From Allobosea sp. Leaf344 (GTDB taxonomy: Bacteria > Pseudomonadota > Alphaproteobacteria > Rhizobiales > Beijerinckiaceae), in NCBI RefSeq assembly GCF_001426225.1, contig NZ_LMRT01000001.1, positions 1,014,057-1,078,056 on the forward strand: 64,000 bases of DNA, written 5' to 3'. Within the stretch, counting starts at the first letter, position 1; each line of letters opens with the position of its first letter. Positions 19,728-29,243 of this stretch are shown here, one piece after another. The notes under the pieces were generated by a model. That model ran no database searches. It was not told where the DNA came from and saw nothing but the letters and a program-made list of their open reading frames with translations. Both the position numbers and the translations under genes were made by a program.

Positions 19728-21167
19728 TCATGCAGGGGCTCCTTCGCGGATATGGCTGGCGCCGACACGGTCCTCGCCGGCGTTGCGGGCACGCGCCTCG
19801 GCCGCATCGCGCAGGCGCCTGGCGGCGGAAATGCGCACCAGGACGGGCTGCGCCTCGAGCAGCTGGTCGAGCAGCGCGCGCGCTTCCTCCGACCAGGGCA
19901 GTTCGCGATGCGGGCGCGCCGGCGTCGCCTCGACCTCGTCCATCTGCGTGCCCAGCGGCAGGATGTGGAAAAGCGCGTCGAACAGCGCGTTGCAGACCTC
20001 CTGGACCAGATAGGTCGCGCCGGAATAGCCCATGAAGGGCGTGCCGGTGTGGCGCCGGATCACCGCGCCTGGGAACGAGGCGGGGATGAAGATGCCGCGC
20101 CCGCCGGCCTCGGCGAGGTACATGCGCTCGTTGTAGCTGCCGAACAGCACCAGCGGCGGGCTCTGCTTCAGGCTGGCGCGCACCGCCTCGTTATCCGGCT
20201 TGACGCCCGGGCGGCGCGAGACGGCGAGGGTGCAGGGCAGGCCCATCTCCTCCTCGAGGAAATGCCGGATGCCGCGCGCATGGGTCTCGTTGGCGACGAT
20301 GGCGAAGCTCGCCGTGCCGAAGAAATCCTGGGTCACCGAGCGCCAGAGGTCCCAGAGCGGCTTGATGGTGCTGTGCTTCTCGCGGGCGATGAAGGGCTCG
20401 GGATCGAGCCCCAGCAGCTCGCCGAGCGTCCGCAGGAAGGCGGTGGTCGAATGCAGGCCGATCGGCGCTTGCAGATAGGGGCGCTCCAGCGCCTCGCAGA
20501 GCAGCCGGCCATATTCGCGGTAGAGGCAGATATTGACCTCGGCATCGGCCAGGCGCTGCACCTCGGCGAGATGGCTGCCGAGCGGGAAGCTCATATGGAT
20601 CTCGGCGCCGATCCCCTCGACCAGGCGGCGGATCTCGGCGAGGTCGGAGGGCATGTTGAACATGCCATAGGCGGGGCCGATGATGTTGACCTTGGGCCTG
20701 GCCCCCTCCTTGCGCGGCTTGGCCTTCGGCACGATGCCGCGTTTGGCGCCATATTCGCTCCACAGCCAGAACAGGGCGCGGTCGGCGCATTGCCACTGGT
20801 CCTCGTCGATGGTCCGCGGCAGGAAGCGCTGGATGTTGGTGCCTTCCGGCGTGACGCCGCCGCCGATCATCTCGGCGATCGAGCCGGTGACCACCACGCT
20901 CGGGAGATGCGGGTCGAGCACCGCATTGGCGCGCTTCATCGCGCCCTCCGTGCCGTGCTGTCCGAGCTCCTCCTCGCCCAGCCCAGTGACCACGATCGGC
21001 AGTTCATGAGGCGGCAAAGCATCGGTGTAGTGCAGCACCGAGGTGACCGGCAGGTTCTCGCAGCCGACGGGGCCGTCGATGACGACCTGCAGCCCCTTGA
21101 TGGCGCAGAAGACGTAGACAGCCCCCCAATAGCCGCCGGCGCGATCGTGATCCTGGACCAGCATCAC
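19728..21167 (-). CDS. bchZ: Chlorophyllide a reductase subunit Z
   Basis: A 479-aa nitrogenase-like catalytic component of chlorophyllide a oxidoreductase, which reduces the B ring on the way to bacteriochlorophyll a. NifK-like features include [13 protein letters not shown] (Fe-S ligand cysteine), TGLGEEELG and the [10 protein letters not shown] loop; the conserved ending [20 protein letters not shown] is present. Its ATG overlaps the bchY stop by 4 nt (ATGA). It is fourth in bchCXYZ. Confidence 0.97.
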   Translation of the reverse strand: MMLVQDHDRAGGYWGAVYVFCAIKGLQVVIDGPVGCENLPVTSVLHYTDALPPHELPIVVTGLGEEELGQHGTEGAMKRANAVLDPHLPSVVVTGSIAEMIGGGVTPEGTNIQRFLPRTIDEDQWQCADRALFWLWSEYGAKRGIVPKAKPRKEGARPKVNIIGPAYGMFNMPSDLAEIRRLVEGIGAEIHMSFPLGSHLAEVQRLADAEVNICLYREYGRLLCEALERPYLQAPIGLHSTTAFLRTLGELLGLDPEPFIAREKHSTIKPLWDLWRSVTQDFFGTASFAIVANETHARGIRHFLEEEMGLPCTLAVSRRPGVKPDNEAVRASLKQSPPLVLFGSYNERMYLAEAGGRGIFIPASFPGAVIRRHTGTPFMGYSGATYLVQEVCNALFDALFHILPLGTQMDEVEATPARPHRELPWSEEARALLDQLLEAQPVLVRISAARRLRDAAEARARNAGEDRVGASHIREGAPA

Positions 21168-22702
21168 GGGATCTCCTCGGCCATCGCCCTGGCCTTGGCG
21201 GCCCGCCGGGCGAATTTCTCGCGGAAATCGGGATGGTGCTTTGGCGTGTCCTGCCAGATGCCGGCGCTGTCGCCTTCGCCGACCCCGTCGAAGAAGCGCT
21301 GCATCGCCGCCATGCGGTCCTTGTTGGCCATCGCCGCATTGACGACCTGAGCGAGTGAGCCGGCGCCCGCCGGGCCGAAGAGCGGGCGCGCCGAAATCAG
21401 ATTGGTGAAATACAGCGAGGGGATGCCCTGCTGCTTCGCCGCCTGCACGACGGGCGTGGTGCCGATCGCGAGATCCGGCTGGAACTCCGCCATCGCCGCC
21501 AGATCCTGCTCCAGCGTGGCGCGGAACTGCACCAGGACGCCGCGCTGCTCGAGCCAGGCGCGGTCCGGCTCCGACCAGGGGGTGCGCGGGCAGGCGGTGC
21601 CGACATAGCGCAGATCGGCCCCGCTCTCGACGAGCAGCCGCGCGACGAGCAGCTCCGACCCCTCATAGCCCGACAAAGTGATCCGGCCGCCGATCGGCCT
21701 GCTGGCCAGAGCCGCCCCGATCGCCGGGAGGATCGCGTTCTGCGCGGCGCCGACCAGCGCTGCCGGCACGCCGCAGGCCGCGCCGATGGCGGCGAGCCAG
21801 GCGGCCGTGCCCTCGACCCCGACCGGGCCGGAGCCGACGATGCCGCGCCCGGCCGCCTCGAATTCGCGGATCGAGGCGGTGTAGAAGGGGTGGATCGCCG
21901 CGACGACGGCGCAATCCAGCGCGGCATAGAGCTCCCGCCATTCCCGCGTGGGCACGACCGGGCCGGCGGCGAGGCCGAGCGGGGCGAGCAGCATGCCGAT
22001 GCCGACGGGATCGGCCGGAAACATCTCGCCGAGCAGCGCCACCGTCGGGCGCTCCGGCCTGCCGGCGCGCGGGGCCGCGACCGGGCCGGCTTCGGCTTCC
22101 TTGCGGGCATAGGAGAGCATCGCGCCGGCGAGCACGTCCTTGGCCTCGGCATGGGTCGGCACGCCGAAGCCCGGCACGTCGATGCCGATGATGCGGACGC
22201 CGTTGATCTCCTTCGGCAGCAGCCGCAGCGGCACGCCGGAGGCCGAGGGAACGCAGAGATTGGTGACGACGATGGTGTCGTAGAGCGCGGGATCGGCGAG
22301 CTGGAAGACCGCCTCCCGGATATCCTCGAACAGCTTGCCGGTGACCAGCGTCTCGGAGTTGAACGGGACATAGCCGACGCTGCGGCGCGCCCCGTAGAAA
22401 TGCGAGGTGAAGGTCAGGCCGTAGACGCAGCAGGCCGAGCCGGAAAGCACGGTCGCGGTGCGGCGCATCCGCAGCCCGACGCGCAGCGAGCCGAAGGCGG
22501 GGCACATGCTCTGCGGCTTGTCATGCGGGCCGACCGGATAATCCCGGGCGAATTGCTCCAGCATCGCGCTGCTGCCGGCGGCGGCCGCGGCCTCGCGCAG
22601 CGCCTGCTTGCCGGAATGGCAGCCGAGCCCGTCGCCCTGCGTCGCCGCCGCGTCGATGGCGGGGGCGGAGGCTGCGTCGGGGCGAGGCTGGTGGACTGTC
22701 AT
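21164..22702 (-). CDS. bchY: Chlorophyllide a reductase subunit Y
   Basis: A 512-aa NifD-like partner of BchZ that holds the bridging Fe-S cluster. Cysteine-containing segments [22 protein letters not shown] and [11 protein letters not shown] are visible near residues 28, 67 and 90. ATG 22702 ([10 protein letters not shown]) lies 8 nt after the bchX stop; a longer upstream frame is not family-like. The N-terminal 30 residues are Ala-rich and variable. Confidence 0.97.
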   Translation of the reverse strand: MTVHQPRPDAASAPAIDAAATQGDGLGCHSGKQALREAAAAAGSSAMLEQFARDYPVGPHDKPQSMCPAFGSLRVGLRMRRTATVLSGSACCVYGLTFTSHFYGARRSVGYVPFNSETLVTGKLFEDIREAVFQLADPALYDTIVVTNLCVPSASGVPLRLLPKEINGVRIIGIDVPGFGVPTHAEAKDVLAGAMLSYARKEAEAGPVAAPRAGRPERPTVALLGEMFPADPVGIGMLLAPLGLAAGPVVPTREWRELYAALDCAVVAAIHPFYTASIREFEAAGRGIVGSGPVGVEGTAAWLAAIGAACGVPAALVGAAQNAILPAIGAALASRPIGGRITLSGYEGSELLVARLLVESGADLRYVGTACPRTPWSEPDRAWLEQRGVLVQFRATLEQDLAAMAEFQPDLAIGTTPVVQAAKQQGIPSLYFTNLISARPLFGPAGAGSLAQVVNAAMANKDRMAAMQRFFDGVGEGDSAGIWQDTPKHHPDFREKFARRAAKARAMAEEIP

Positions 22703-22710
22703 GGCGCGCC

Positions 22711-23727
22711 TCAGACCCGGTCGTAGACGATTTCGAGGGTGGCCTTCTTCAGCGCCGAGGGCCCGCACATGTCCTCCAGGGTCGCCGGGACGAGGACGAC
22801 GTCGCGGCCGGTGCTCTCGCTCGAGAACAGGCCGAGCAGCGCATCCTGCGACAGCGGCGTCGGGCGCATCGGCGGCGCCTCCGAGACGTTCAGGCCGAGC
22901 TCCTCGAACAGGGACGCCCAGACGTCGCCGGGCCGGCCGATGATCTCGTAATTCGCGCTCTTGCGACGGATGTCGTCATTGGCCGGGATGGCGGCCAGCA
23001 CCGGAATGCCCGCCTTTGCGCAGAAGGCCTGCGCCTCGCCGGTGCCGTCATCCTTGTTGATGACCATGCCCGCGACGCCGACATTGCCGCCGAGCTTGCG
23101 GAAATATTCCACCGCCGAGCAGACATTGTTAGCCACATAAAGAGACTGCAGGTCGTTGGAACCGACGACGATGACCTTCTGGCACATGTCCCGCGCGATC
23201 GGCAGGCCGAAGCCGCCGCAGACGACGTCGCCGAGAAAGTCGAGCAGGACGAAATCGAAGCCCCAATCATGGAAGCCGAGCTTTTCCAGCAGCTCGAAGC
23301 CATGGATGATGCCGCGCCCGCCGCAGCCGCGCCCGACCTCCGGGCCGCCGAGCTCCATGGCGTAGACGCCGTCGCGCTTGAAGCAGACATCGCCGATCGC
23401 GACCTCCTCCCCCGCGGCCTTCTTGCGCGAGGAGGTCTCGATGATGGTGGGGCAGGCCTTGCCGCCGAAGAGCAGCGAGGTGGTGTCGCTCTTGGGATCG
23501 CAGCCGATGAGCAGGACCTTCTTGCCCTGCTGGGCCATCATGTAGCTGAGATTGGCCAAAGTGAAGGATTTGCCGATGCCGCCCTTGCCGTAGATCGCGA
23601 TGATCTGCGTCTCCTTGCTCGGCGCGGCGGTGGCGACGGCGTCCTGCGGCTCGGAGGCTTCCGCCCGCAGCCTCGCCGCCATGGCGGCGGCCGGAGAGGG
23701 GACCGGGTTGCGGATCTGGATGTTCAT
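22711..23727 (-). CDS. bchX: Chlorophyllide a reductase iron protein subunit X
   Basis: A 338-aa NifH-like ATPase that passes electrons to BchYZ. The P-loop GKGGIGKS is at residues 47-54; the 4Fe-4S ligands are in GGPEVGRGCGGRGI and FLGDVVCGGFG. ATG 23727 overlaps the bchC stop (ATGA), so bchC and bchX are coupled. The first 38 residues are a variable leader usual for BchX. Confidence 0.98.
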   Translation of the reverse strand: MNIQIRNPVPSPAAAMAARLRAEASEPQDAVATAAPSKETQIIAIYGKGGIGKSFTLANLSYMMAQQGKKVLLIGCDPKSDTTSLLFGGKACPTIIETSSRKKAAGEEVAIGDVCFKRDGVYAMELGGPEVGRGCGGRGIIHGFELLEKLGFHDWGFDFVLLDFLGDVVCGGFGLPIARDMCQKVIVVGSNDLQSLYVANNVCSAVEYFRKLGGNVGVAGMVINKDDGTGEAQAFCAKAGIPVLAAIPANDDIRRKSANYEIIGRPGDVWASLFEELGLNVSEAPPMRPTPLSQDALLGLFSSESTGRDVVLVPATLEDMCGPSALKKATLEIVYDRV

Positions 23728-24656
23728 GCGCAGGCTCTCCAGTCCAGGACCATCTTCAGGCAGAGCGGATCGGTGAAGGCGGTGCGATAGGCGCTCTGCG
23801 CCTCGCTCGCGGCCTGACGGTGCGTGATCAGCCCGCCGAGCGAGAGCCGCCCCTGTGCAAGCAGCGCCGTCACGGCTTCGAGATCGGCCTGGCGCCACTC
23901 AGCAGCGACGCGCAGCCGCGCCTCGCGCATGAAGGCCGGTGGGAAGGCGAAGGAGATCGGCTGCTCGTAGAAGCCGGCTAGCGTGAGCTCGCCGCCGGGC
24001 GCCAGCCGCGCGATCAGCGCGTCCAGCTGCGCGGCGTCGCCGCTGACATCGGTGATCGCGCGATAGTCGCGGCGCGGATCGGCCTCCGCGGCGACCACAT
24101 CATAGCCCTGCGCGCCGGCGTGGCGCCGCTCGTCGATGTCCCAGACCACCGGCTGCCCGCCGAGCGCCAGGGTGATCCGCGCCAGCAGCCGGCCGAGCAC
24201 GCCATGGCCGATGATCAGCTCCGGCAGCTCATGGCCGGCGAGCGCGTGATGGGCCGTCGCGGCCAGGGCCAGCAGCACCGCGTTTTCTTCCAGCCCCTCG
24301 GGGATGGCGATGGCCTTGGCGGCGGGCACGACGAGATGCGAGGAGGCGCCGCCGAACAGGCCGCGTGCGGCCTTGAAGCCGCGAGACCCCGGTACGAAGA
24401 CGCGTTCGCCGATCCGATGCCGCGCCTCGGGCCCCGCCGAGAGGATGCGGCCGACGCTCTCATAGCCCGGCACCAGCGGGTACCCCATCCCGGGGAAATC
24501 CGGCATGCGGCCCGACCAGAGCAGGCGTTCGGTGCCGGTCGAGATGCCGCTCCATTCGGTGGCGACCACGACATCGCCCTCGCCGGGAGCCATCAGCTCG
24601 AGCTGGCTGAGCGCCAGCTGCCGGGGACTTTCGAGGAGGACGGCCAAGGCTCGCAT
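23724..24656 (-). CDS. bchC: 3-hydroxyethyl bacteriochlorophyllide a dehydrogenase
   Basis: A 310-aa medium-chain dehydrogenase that oxidises the C3 hydroxyethyl group in bacteriochlorophyll a synthesis. The N-terminus has EWSGISTGTERLLWSG; the NAD fold has IGHGVLGRLLARI. It is the first gene of bchCXYZ-puf. One perfect and one near-perfect PpsR-type box lie 53-96 nt upstream, consistent with oxygen- and light-dependent repression. Confidence 0.97.
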   Translation of the reverse strand: MRALAVLLESPRQLALSQLELMAPGEGDVVVATEWSGISTGTERLLWSGRMPDFPGMGYPLVPGYESVGRILSAGPEARHRIGERVFVPGSRGFKAARGLFGGASSHLVVPAAKAIAIPEGLEENAVLLALAATAHHALAGHELPELIIGHGVLGRLLARITLALGGQPVVWDIDERRHAGAQGYDVVAAEADPRRDYRAITDVSGDAAQLDALIARLAPGGELTLAGFYEQPISFAFPPAFMREARLRVAAEWRQADLEAVTALLAQGRLSLGGLITHRQAASEAQSAYRTAFTDPLCLKMVLDWRACA

Positions 24657-24708
24657 AGGGGCACCCCGGGCAGGGTGGCGCTCGGTTGAGCCGCGTCACC
24701 GCCTGATG

Positions 24709-24726
24709 TGTCAGGTTAGAACAACG
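24709..24726 (-). promoter_or_regulatory. Near-match PpsR/CrtJ box upstream of bchC
   Basis: TGT-N12-ACG, one mismatch to the TGT-N12-ACA palindrome. It lies 8 bp from the perfect box at 24735-24752, the spacing seen for cooperative CrtJ/PpsR binding at bchC in Rhodobacter. Confidence 0.55.
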
Positions 24727-24734
24727 ATTTCATA

Positions 24735-24752
24735 TGTCAATTCTATTTGACA
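24735..24752 (-). promoter_or_regulatory. PpsR/CrtJ box upstream of bchC
   Basis: TGTCAATTCTATTTGACA, a perfect TGT-N12-ACA palindrome with TGTCAA/TTGACA arms. It overlaps the crtF stop (24743-24745) and lies 79 nt upstream of bchC. It is the candidate operator for bchCXYZ-pufQBALM. Confidence 0.8.
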
Positions 24753-25867
24753 CTCGTGCTGTCAGGAACGCTCGCGACGATCGCCGCCATCAGCAGCGGC
24801 CGGCGCGTCGCGAGCGGTTTCACGGCGGTGAAACCCGCCCGCTGCAGCATGGCGCAGAGCTCGGCCGGGGTGCGGGCCCGGCCGCTGCCCATCGCCAGGA
24901 GGTAGAAGCCGAAATAGGCGTCGGCCATGCGCGCCGTGCCGGGGAGGCCCGCCATCGGTTCGGCGATCAGCAAGGTCGCGCCCGGTACCATGGCCTGCCG
25001 CAGCCGCGTCAGCAGCGCCCGCACCGCATCATCGTCGTGATCGTGCAGTACCCGCACCAGAGTGACGAGATCGGCGCCGCCGGGCAGCGGATCGCGATGC
25101 ATGTCGCCGCCGATGGCGCGGGCGCGATCGGTGAGCCCCGCCTGCGCGAAGCGCAATGTCGCCCGCTCCGCGACCGCGGGGAGATCGAACACGGTCAGCG
25201 TCGCGGCGGGGGCGTGGCGGGCGATGGCGCGCAGGAAGGCACCGTCCCCGCCACCGATGTCGAGCACCGCGCGGTGGCGGCGGAAATCATGGGCCGCAAC
25301 CAGATCGTCGGCGACGAAATGCTGCGAATCCGCCATCAACGCGCTATAGGCGGCCACTGCATCGGGCGCGGCGTCGGAGGGGCTGGCGCTGGTCGCGTAA
25401 TCCCAGAATCCTTCGAGGCGGGTCGGCCTGCCTTCGCCGCGCAAAAGCCCGACCGGATCGGCGAGATCGGCATAGAGCAGCCGGTGATGGGCGATCATCC
25501 GGGCGATGCCGGGATTGCCGCGCAGAGCCGCGCCCAGCATGGCGAGGCCGTAACGGCCGCCGGCCCGCCGCTCCAGCAGATCGAGCGCGACGGCGCCGTC
25601 GAGCAGCCGCACCGCCGCCGCCTCCGGTAATTGTGTGCGGGAGGCGATGCCGGCGAGATCGAGCGGCTCCGGCTCGAGCATCTCGAACAGGCCGAGCTCG
25701 ACGCAGGCGGCCAGGATCTGGGCGTAGACGAAGCCGGCGCAGAGATCGAACAGAGCCTGCGATTGCCGGGTCGCGATCGGCCGGGTCAACGGAAACCCCG
25801 CCGCGAAGCGCTGGAAGGCCGGGCTCGCGACCAGCCGGTTGCGCCAGGCGGCGAGGCGGTCGCGCAT
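24743..25867 (-). CDS. crtF: Demethylspheroidene O-methyltransferase
   Basis: A 374-aa SAM-dependent methyltransferase that methylates the C1 hydroxyl of hydroxylated carotenoids in spheroidene/spirilloxanthin synthesis. It has an N-terminal dimerisation domain (about residues 45-110) and a Rossmann core with VLDIGGGDGAFL (SAM binding, about 205) and LVRVLHDHDDD (catalytic His region). The ATG overlaps the crtE TGA (TGATG), and its stop lies within the bchC operator. Confidence 0.95.
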   Translation of the reverse strand: MRDRLAAWRNRLVASPAFQRFAAGFPLTRPIATRQSQALFDLCAGFVYAQILAACVELGLFEMLEPEPLDLAGIASRTQLPEAAAVRLLDGAVALDLLERRAGGRYGLAMLGAALRGNPGIARMIAHHRLLYADLADPVGLLRGEGRPTRLEGFWDYATSASPSDAAPDAVAAYSALMADSQHFVADDLVAAHDFRRHRAVLDIGGGDGAFLRAIARHAPAATLTVFDLPAVAERATLRFAQAGLTDRARAIGGDMHRDPLPGGADLVTLVRVLHDHDDDAVRALLTRLRQAMVPGATLLIAEPMAGLPGTARMADAYFGFYLLAMGSGRARTPAELCAMLQRAGFTAVKPLATRRPLLMAAIVASVPDSTSVK

Positions 25868-26736
25868 CAGGCGGCGCGGCGCGCCAGCCCCGCCGGCAGG
25901 AAGCTCCTGGCCGTCAGGCCGATCAGGGTGCCGAGCTCGACCCGCCCCGGACAGGCGGGAATCGCGTCGATGGCTTCCAGGACAAGGCTGTCGAGCTGGG
26001 CGATCGCCGGCCCGAGCCCGCGTTCCAGCGCGAGATTGGGCCGCAGATGCGCGGCGTCCTGGCCGCAGGGCTTGCCGAGCTCGTCGGGCGTCGCGGCGAC
26101 GTCACGGATATCGTCGGCGATCTGGAAGGCTTCGCCGAGCTTTTCGCCGAGGCTTCGCCAGGCCTGATGGGCGACGCCCGCCGCGGCGGCGCCCGCCATG
26201 GTCGCGCCGGCGAAGAGCGCGCCGGTCTTGGCCTGGTGATAGAGGCTGCAATCGACCTCGCTCTCGGATTCCCAGGCCTGCCCGGCGACGATGCCGCCGC
26301 GGCTGCCGACGGCCGCGCCGACGACGCGGATCAGCGCGGCGAGACGCTGCGGCTGCAGGGCGCCGGCCTCGGCCAGCGTCTCGAAGGCGAGGACGATCAG
26401 CGCATCGCCCGCGAGAATGGCGAGCGGCTCGCCGAAGGCTTTGTGAACCGAGGCCTTGCCCCGCCGGATCGCGGCATCGTCGAAGCAGGGCAGATCATCA
26501 TGCACCAGCGAGGCGCAATGCAGGAATTCGATCGCGGCCGCGGCGGCGTTCGCGGTGGCCGGCTGGCTGTCGCCGCAGGCCGCCGCGACCGCCAGCGTCA
26601 GCCGCGGGCGGATGCGGGCGCCGCCGGGGAAGACGGCGTGGCGCATCGCCTGCGCGAGCAGCGGCGGGCAATGCTGGCGATGGGCGGCGGCGAGGGCGAG
26701 ATCGAGGGTCTGTTCGATGCGTGAGCCTGCGTCCAT
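25867..26736 (-). CDS. crtE: Geranylgeranyl diphosphate synthase
   Basis: A 289-aa short-chain prenyltransferase supplying GGPP for carotenoids and the bacteriochlorophyll tail. The first Asp-rich motif is DDLPCFDD (about residues 79-86) and the second is DDIRD (about 207-211). It is first in crtE-crtF, divergent from crtD, and shares with it an intergenic region containing PpsR-type boxes. Confidence 0.95.
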   Translation of the reverse strand: MDAGSRIEQTLDLALAAAHRQHCPPLLAQAMRHAVFPGGARIRPRLTLAVAAACGDSQPATANAAAAAIEFLHCASLVHDDLPCFDDAAIRRGKASVHKAFGEPLAILAGDALIVLAFETLAEAGALQPQRLAALIRVVGAAVGSRGGIVAGQAWESESEVDCSLYHQAKTGALFAGATMAGAAAAGVAHQAWRSLGEKLGEAFQIADDIRDVAATPDELGKPCGQDAAHLRPNLALERGLGPAIAQLDSLVLEAIDAIPACPGRVELGTLIGLTARSFLPAGLARRAA

Positions 26737-26755
26737 CGCCCTCTCCCGTCACAAA

Positions 26756-26773
26756 TGTTTATGTTCATTGTCA
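26756..26773. promoter_or_regulatory. Near-match PpsR box between crtE and crtD
   Basis: TGT-N12-TCA, one mismatch to TGT-N12-ACA, 7 bp from the perfect box at 26781-26798. It lies 20 nt upstream of crtE. Confidence 0.45.
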
Positions 26774-26780
26774 CGTTATG

Positions 26781-26798
26781 TGTAAGTTAATCTGGACA
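26781..26798. promoter_or_regulatory. PpsR/CrtJ box in the crtE-crtD divergent promoter
   Basis: TGTAAGTTAATCTGGACA matches TGT-N12-ACA exactly. It lies 45 nt upstream of crtE and 50 nt upstream of crtD, so it can govern both directions. Confidence 0.75.
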
Positions 26799-26847
26799 CA
26801 TGCTGGGGCCTTGTCAATCGAGGCCGGCTCAGGGACAGGCAGGGTGC

Positions 26848-28329
26848 ATGGCGCGGCAGCGCATCGTGGTGATCGGGGCCGGGATCGGCGGGCTGGTGGC
26901 GGCGCTGCTGCTGGCGGCCCAGGGCCATACCGTGACGCTGGTCGAGAAGGAGGCCGAGCCGGGCGGCAAGATGCGCCGCGTCACGGTCGGCGGCAGCGTC
27001 ATCGACGCCGGCCCGACCGTGATGACGATGCGCTGGGTGTTCGACCGGATCTTCAGCGACATCGGCGCCGGGCTCGACGATCATCTGCGGCTGGAGCGGG
27101 CCGCCATCCTCGCCCGCCATGCCTGGAGCGACAGCGAGCGGCTCGATCTCTTCGCCGATCGCCGCGCCTCGGCCGATGCGATCGGCGCATTCGCGGGGCC
27201 GAGGGAAGCCGGCAATTTCCTCGCCTTCTGCGAGCAGTCCCGCGCCGTGCACGATGCGCTGAAGGATAGTTTCATGGCGCGGGAGCGGCCGGGACCGCTC
27301 GCCCTCGTCCGGCGGGCGGGGCTCGGCCCGCTGCTGCAGGCCAACCCGTTCGGCACCTTGTGGGGCGCGCTCGGCCGGCGCTTCGGCGATCCGCGCCTGC
27401 GCCAGCTCTTCGCCCGCTACGCCACCTATTGCGGCTCCTCGCCCTTCGCCGCCCCGGCCATCCTGATGCTGGTCGCCCATGTCGAACAGGAGGGGGTCTT
27501 CCTGGTCGAGGGCGGCATGCACCGGCTGGCGCAGGTGCTGGCGGAGCTGGCGCAGGCGCGGGGCGCGACCTTGCGCTACGGACAGGCGGCCGGCGAGATC
27601 CTGATCGCCGATGGCCGCGTCGGCGGCGTCAGGCTCGCCGATGGCGAGGAGATCCCGGCCGCGATCGTGATCAGCAACGCCGATCTGAACGCCCTCGCCT
27701 CGGGCCGGCTCGGCGGCGCCGTGGCGCGCCACGCGGCGCCGGTGCCGGCGCGGGCCCGCTCGCTCTCGGCCGTGACCTTCGCACTGCGCGCCGAGACCAG
27801 CGGCTTTCCGCTGCAGCGGCACAATGTCGTGTTCGGCCGCGACTACCGCGCCGAATTCGACGCGATCTTCAAGCGCGGCCGGCTGCCGGACGACCCGACC
27901 ATCTATGTCTGCGCGCAGGATCGCGACGGTGAGGGATCGATGGCGGGCGGCGTTCCGGAGCGGCTGCTCATCCTCGTCAACGCGCCGCCATCGGGCGACG
28001 GCGCGCCATTGCCGCAAGCGGAGATCGAACGATGCAGGGACCGCGTGTTCACGAAGCTCGCCCGATGCGGGCTCACGATCGCCCCCGGGGCGGAGCTGAC
28101 GACGCAGCCGGCGGATTGGGAGAGGCTGTATCCGGGGACCGGCGGGGCGCTCTACGGAAGGGCGACGCATGGGGCGCTGGCGAGCTTCGCGCGGCCGGGC
28201 AGCCGCTCGCGGCTGAAGGGGCTGTACTGGGCGGGGGGCAGCGTGCATCCGGGGCCGGGCGTGCCGATGGCGGCGCTGTCGGGGCTGCTGGCGGCGCAGG
28301 CGGTGGCGGCGGACCTCGCTTCGACCTGA
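26848..28329 (+). CDS. crtD: 1-hydroxycarotenoid 3,4-desaturase
   Basis: A 493-aa FAD-dependent desaturase of the CrtI/CrtD family that inserts the C3,4 double bond in hydroxylated carotenoids. The dinucleotide-binding motif IVVIGAGIGGLVAALLLA is at residues 5-22, and VIDAGPTVMTMRWVFD is typical. The C-terminal GLYWAGGSVHPGPGVPMAAL is the second FAD site of the family, so the protein ends normally. The TGA overlaps the inferred crtC start as CTGA. Confidence 0.95.
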   Translation: MARQRIVVIGAGIGGLVAALLLAAQGHTVTLVEKEAEPGGKMRRVTVGGSVIDAGPTVMTMRWVFDRIFSDIGAGLDDHLRLERAAILARHAWSDSERLDLFADRRASADAIGAFAGPREAGNFLAFCEQSRAVHDALKDSFMARERPGPLALVRRAGLGPLLQANPFGTLWGALGRRFGDPRLRQLFARYATYCGSSPFAAPAILMLVAHVEQEGVFLVEGGMHRLAQVLAELAQARGATLRYGQAAGEILIADGRVGGVRLADGEEIPAAIVISNADLNALASGRLGGAVARHAAPVPARARSLSAVTFALRAETSGFPLQRHNVVFGRDYRAEFDAIFKRGRLPDDPTIYVCAQDRDGEGSMAGGVPERLLILVNAPPSGDGAPLPQAEIERCRDRVFTKLARCGLTIAPGAELTTQPADWERLYPGTGGALYGRATHGALASFARPGSRSRLKGLYWAGGSVHPGPGVPMAALSGLLAAQAVAADLAST

Positions 28330-29243
28330 CCATCCCGGCAGGCGGCTATGCCTGGTGGTATGCCGATGCCTTCAGCGACGACGGCCGCTATGGCATCAGC
28401 CTGATCGCTTTCATCGGCAGCGTGTTCTCGCCCTATTACGCCTGGGCGCGCCGGGGCGGGCCCGCCGATCCGCGCGAGCATTGCGCGCTGAACATCGCCC
28501 TGTACGGGCCGGGCGTCGGCCGCTGGACGATGACGGAGCGCGGCGGAAGGCTTGTCTCGGTCGGCCCCGAGCGGCTGGTGATCGGACCCAGCGCGCTTAG
28601 CTGGGACGGGACGACGCTGACCGTGACGGTCGACGAGATCGGGATGCCGCTGCCGGTGCCGCGGCGCGTGCGCGGGGTGGTGCGGATCACGCCGCGGGCG
28701 ATCACCGACCATCGCGTCCTGCTGAACGCCGACGGCCGGCATCGCTGGTGGCCGATCGCCCCGCTGGCGGAGGTCACGGTCGATCTGGACAGGCCGGCGC
28801 TGCGCTGGAGCGGCCCCGGCTATCTCGACATGAACCAGGGCGACGCGCCGCTGGCCGAGGGGTTCCGCGACTGGCACTGGTCGCGCGGGCCGCTGCGGGA
28901 CGGCGCGGCGGTGCTCTATGGCGGCACCCGCCGCGACGGCTCGCGCTTCGATCTCGGCTGGCGTTTCGGCCCGGACGGCCAGTCGACCCCGCTCGCTCTG
29001 CCGCCGCCTGCGCATCTGCGCAGGAGCGGCTGGCTGATCCCCCGCGAAACGCGCAGCGAGCCCGGCCGTCCGGCCGCGCTGATCCGCACGCTGGAGGACA
29101 CGCCCTTCTATGCCCGCTCGCTGGTGCGCATGGGGCTCGAGGGCGAGAGCGTCACCGCCATGCATGAGAGCCTGGCGCTGGATCGCTTCGTCAGCCCCGT
29201 GGTGCAGGCGATGCTGCCGTTCCGGATGCCGCGTCGCGGCTGA
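28326..29243 (+). CDS. crtC: Carotenoid 1,2-hydratase (hydroxyneurosporene synthase)
   Basis: Adds water across the C1,2 double bond of acyclic carotenoids at the membrane. CrtC features are GGYAWWYADAFSDDG, FIGSVFSPYYAWARR and DWHWSRGP. Family sequence begins right after the crtD stop, but I find no ATG, GTG or TTG in this frame between a TTG at 28116 and the conserved domain. The only codon in the usual coupled position is CTG 28326-28328, overlapping the crtD TGA. I use it as the provisional start (305 aa). ATG 28032 or 28065 would add an unconserved Gly/Ala-rich leader antiphase to crtD. Function is firm; the start is not. Confidence 0.82.
   Translation: MTIPAGGYAWWYADAFSDDGRYGISLIAFIGSVFSPYYAWARRGGPADPREHCALNIALYGPGVGRWTMTERGGRLVSVGPERLVIGPSALSWDGTTLTVTVDEIGMPLPVPRRVRGVVRITPRAITDHRVLLNADGRHRWWPIAPLAEVTVDLDRPALRWSGPGYLDMNQGDAPLAEGFRDWHWSRGPLRDGAAVLYGGTRRDGSRFDLGWRFGPDGQSTPLALPPPAHLRRSGWLIPRETRSEPGRPAALIRTLEDTPFYARSLVRMGLEGESVTAMHESLALDRFVSPVVQAMLPFRMPRRG

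Noticed and set aside
28032..28325. ATG 28032 as the crtC start
   Set aside because: It would add 98 residues of Gly/Ala/Arg-rich sequence antiphase to the conserved end of crtD, unlike known CrtC N-termini. It is kept only as an alternative.
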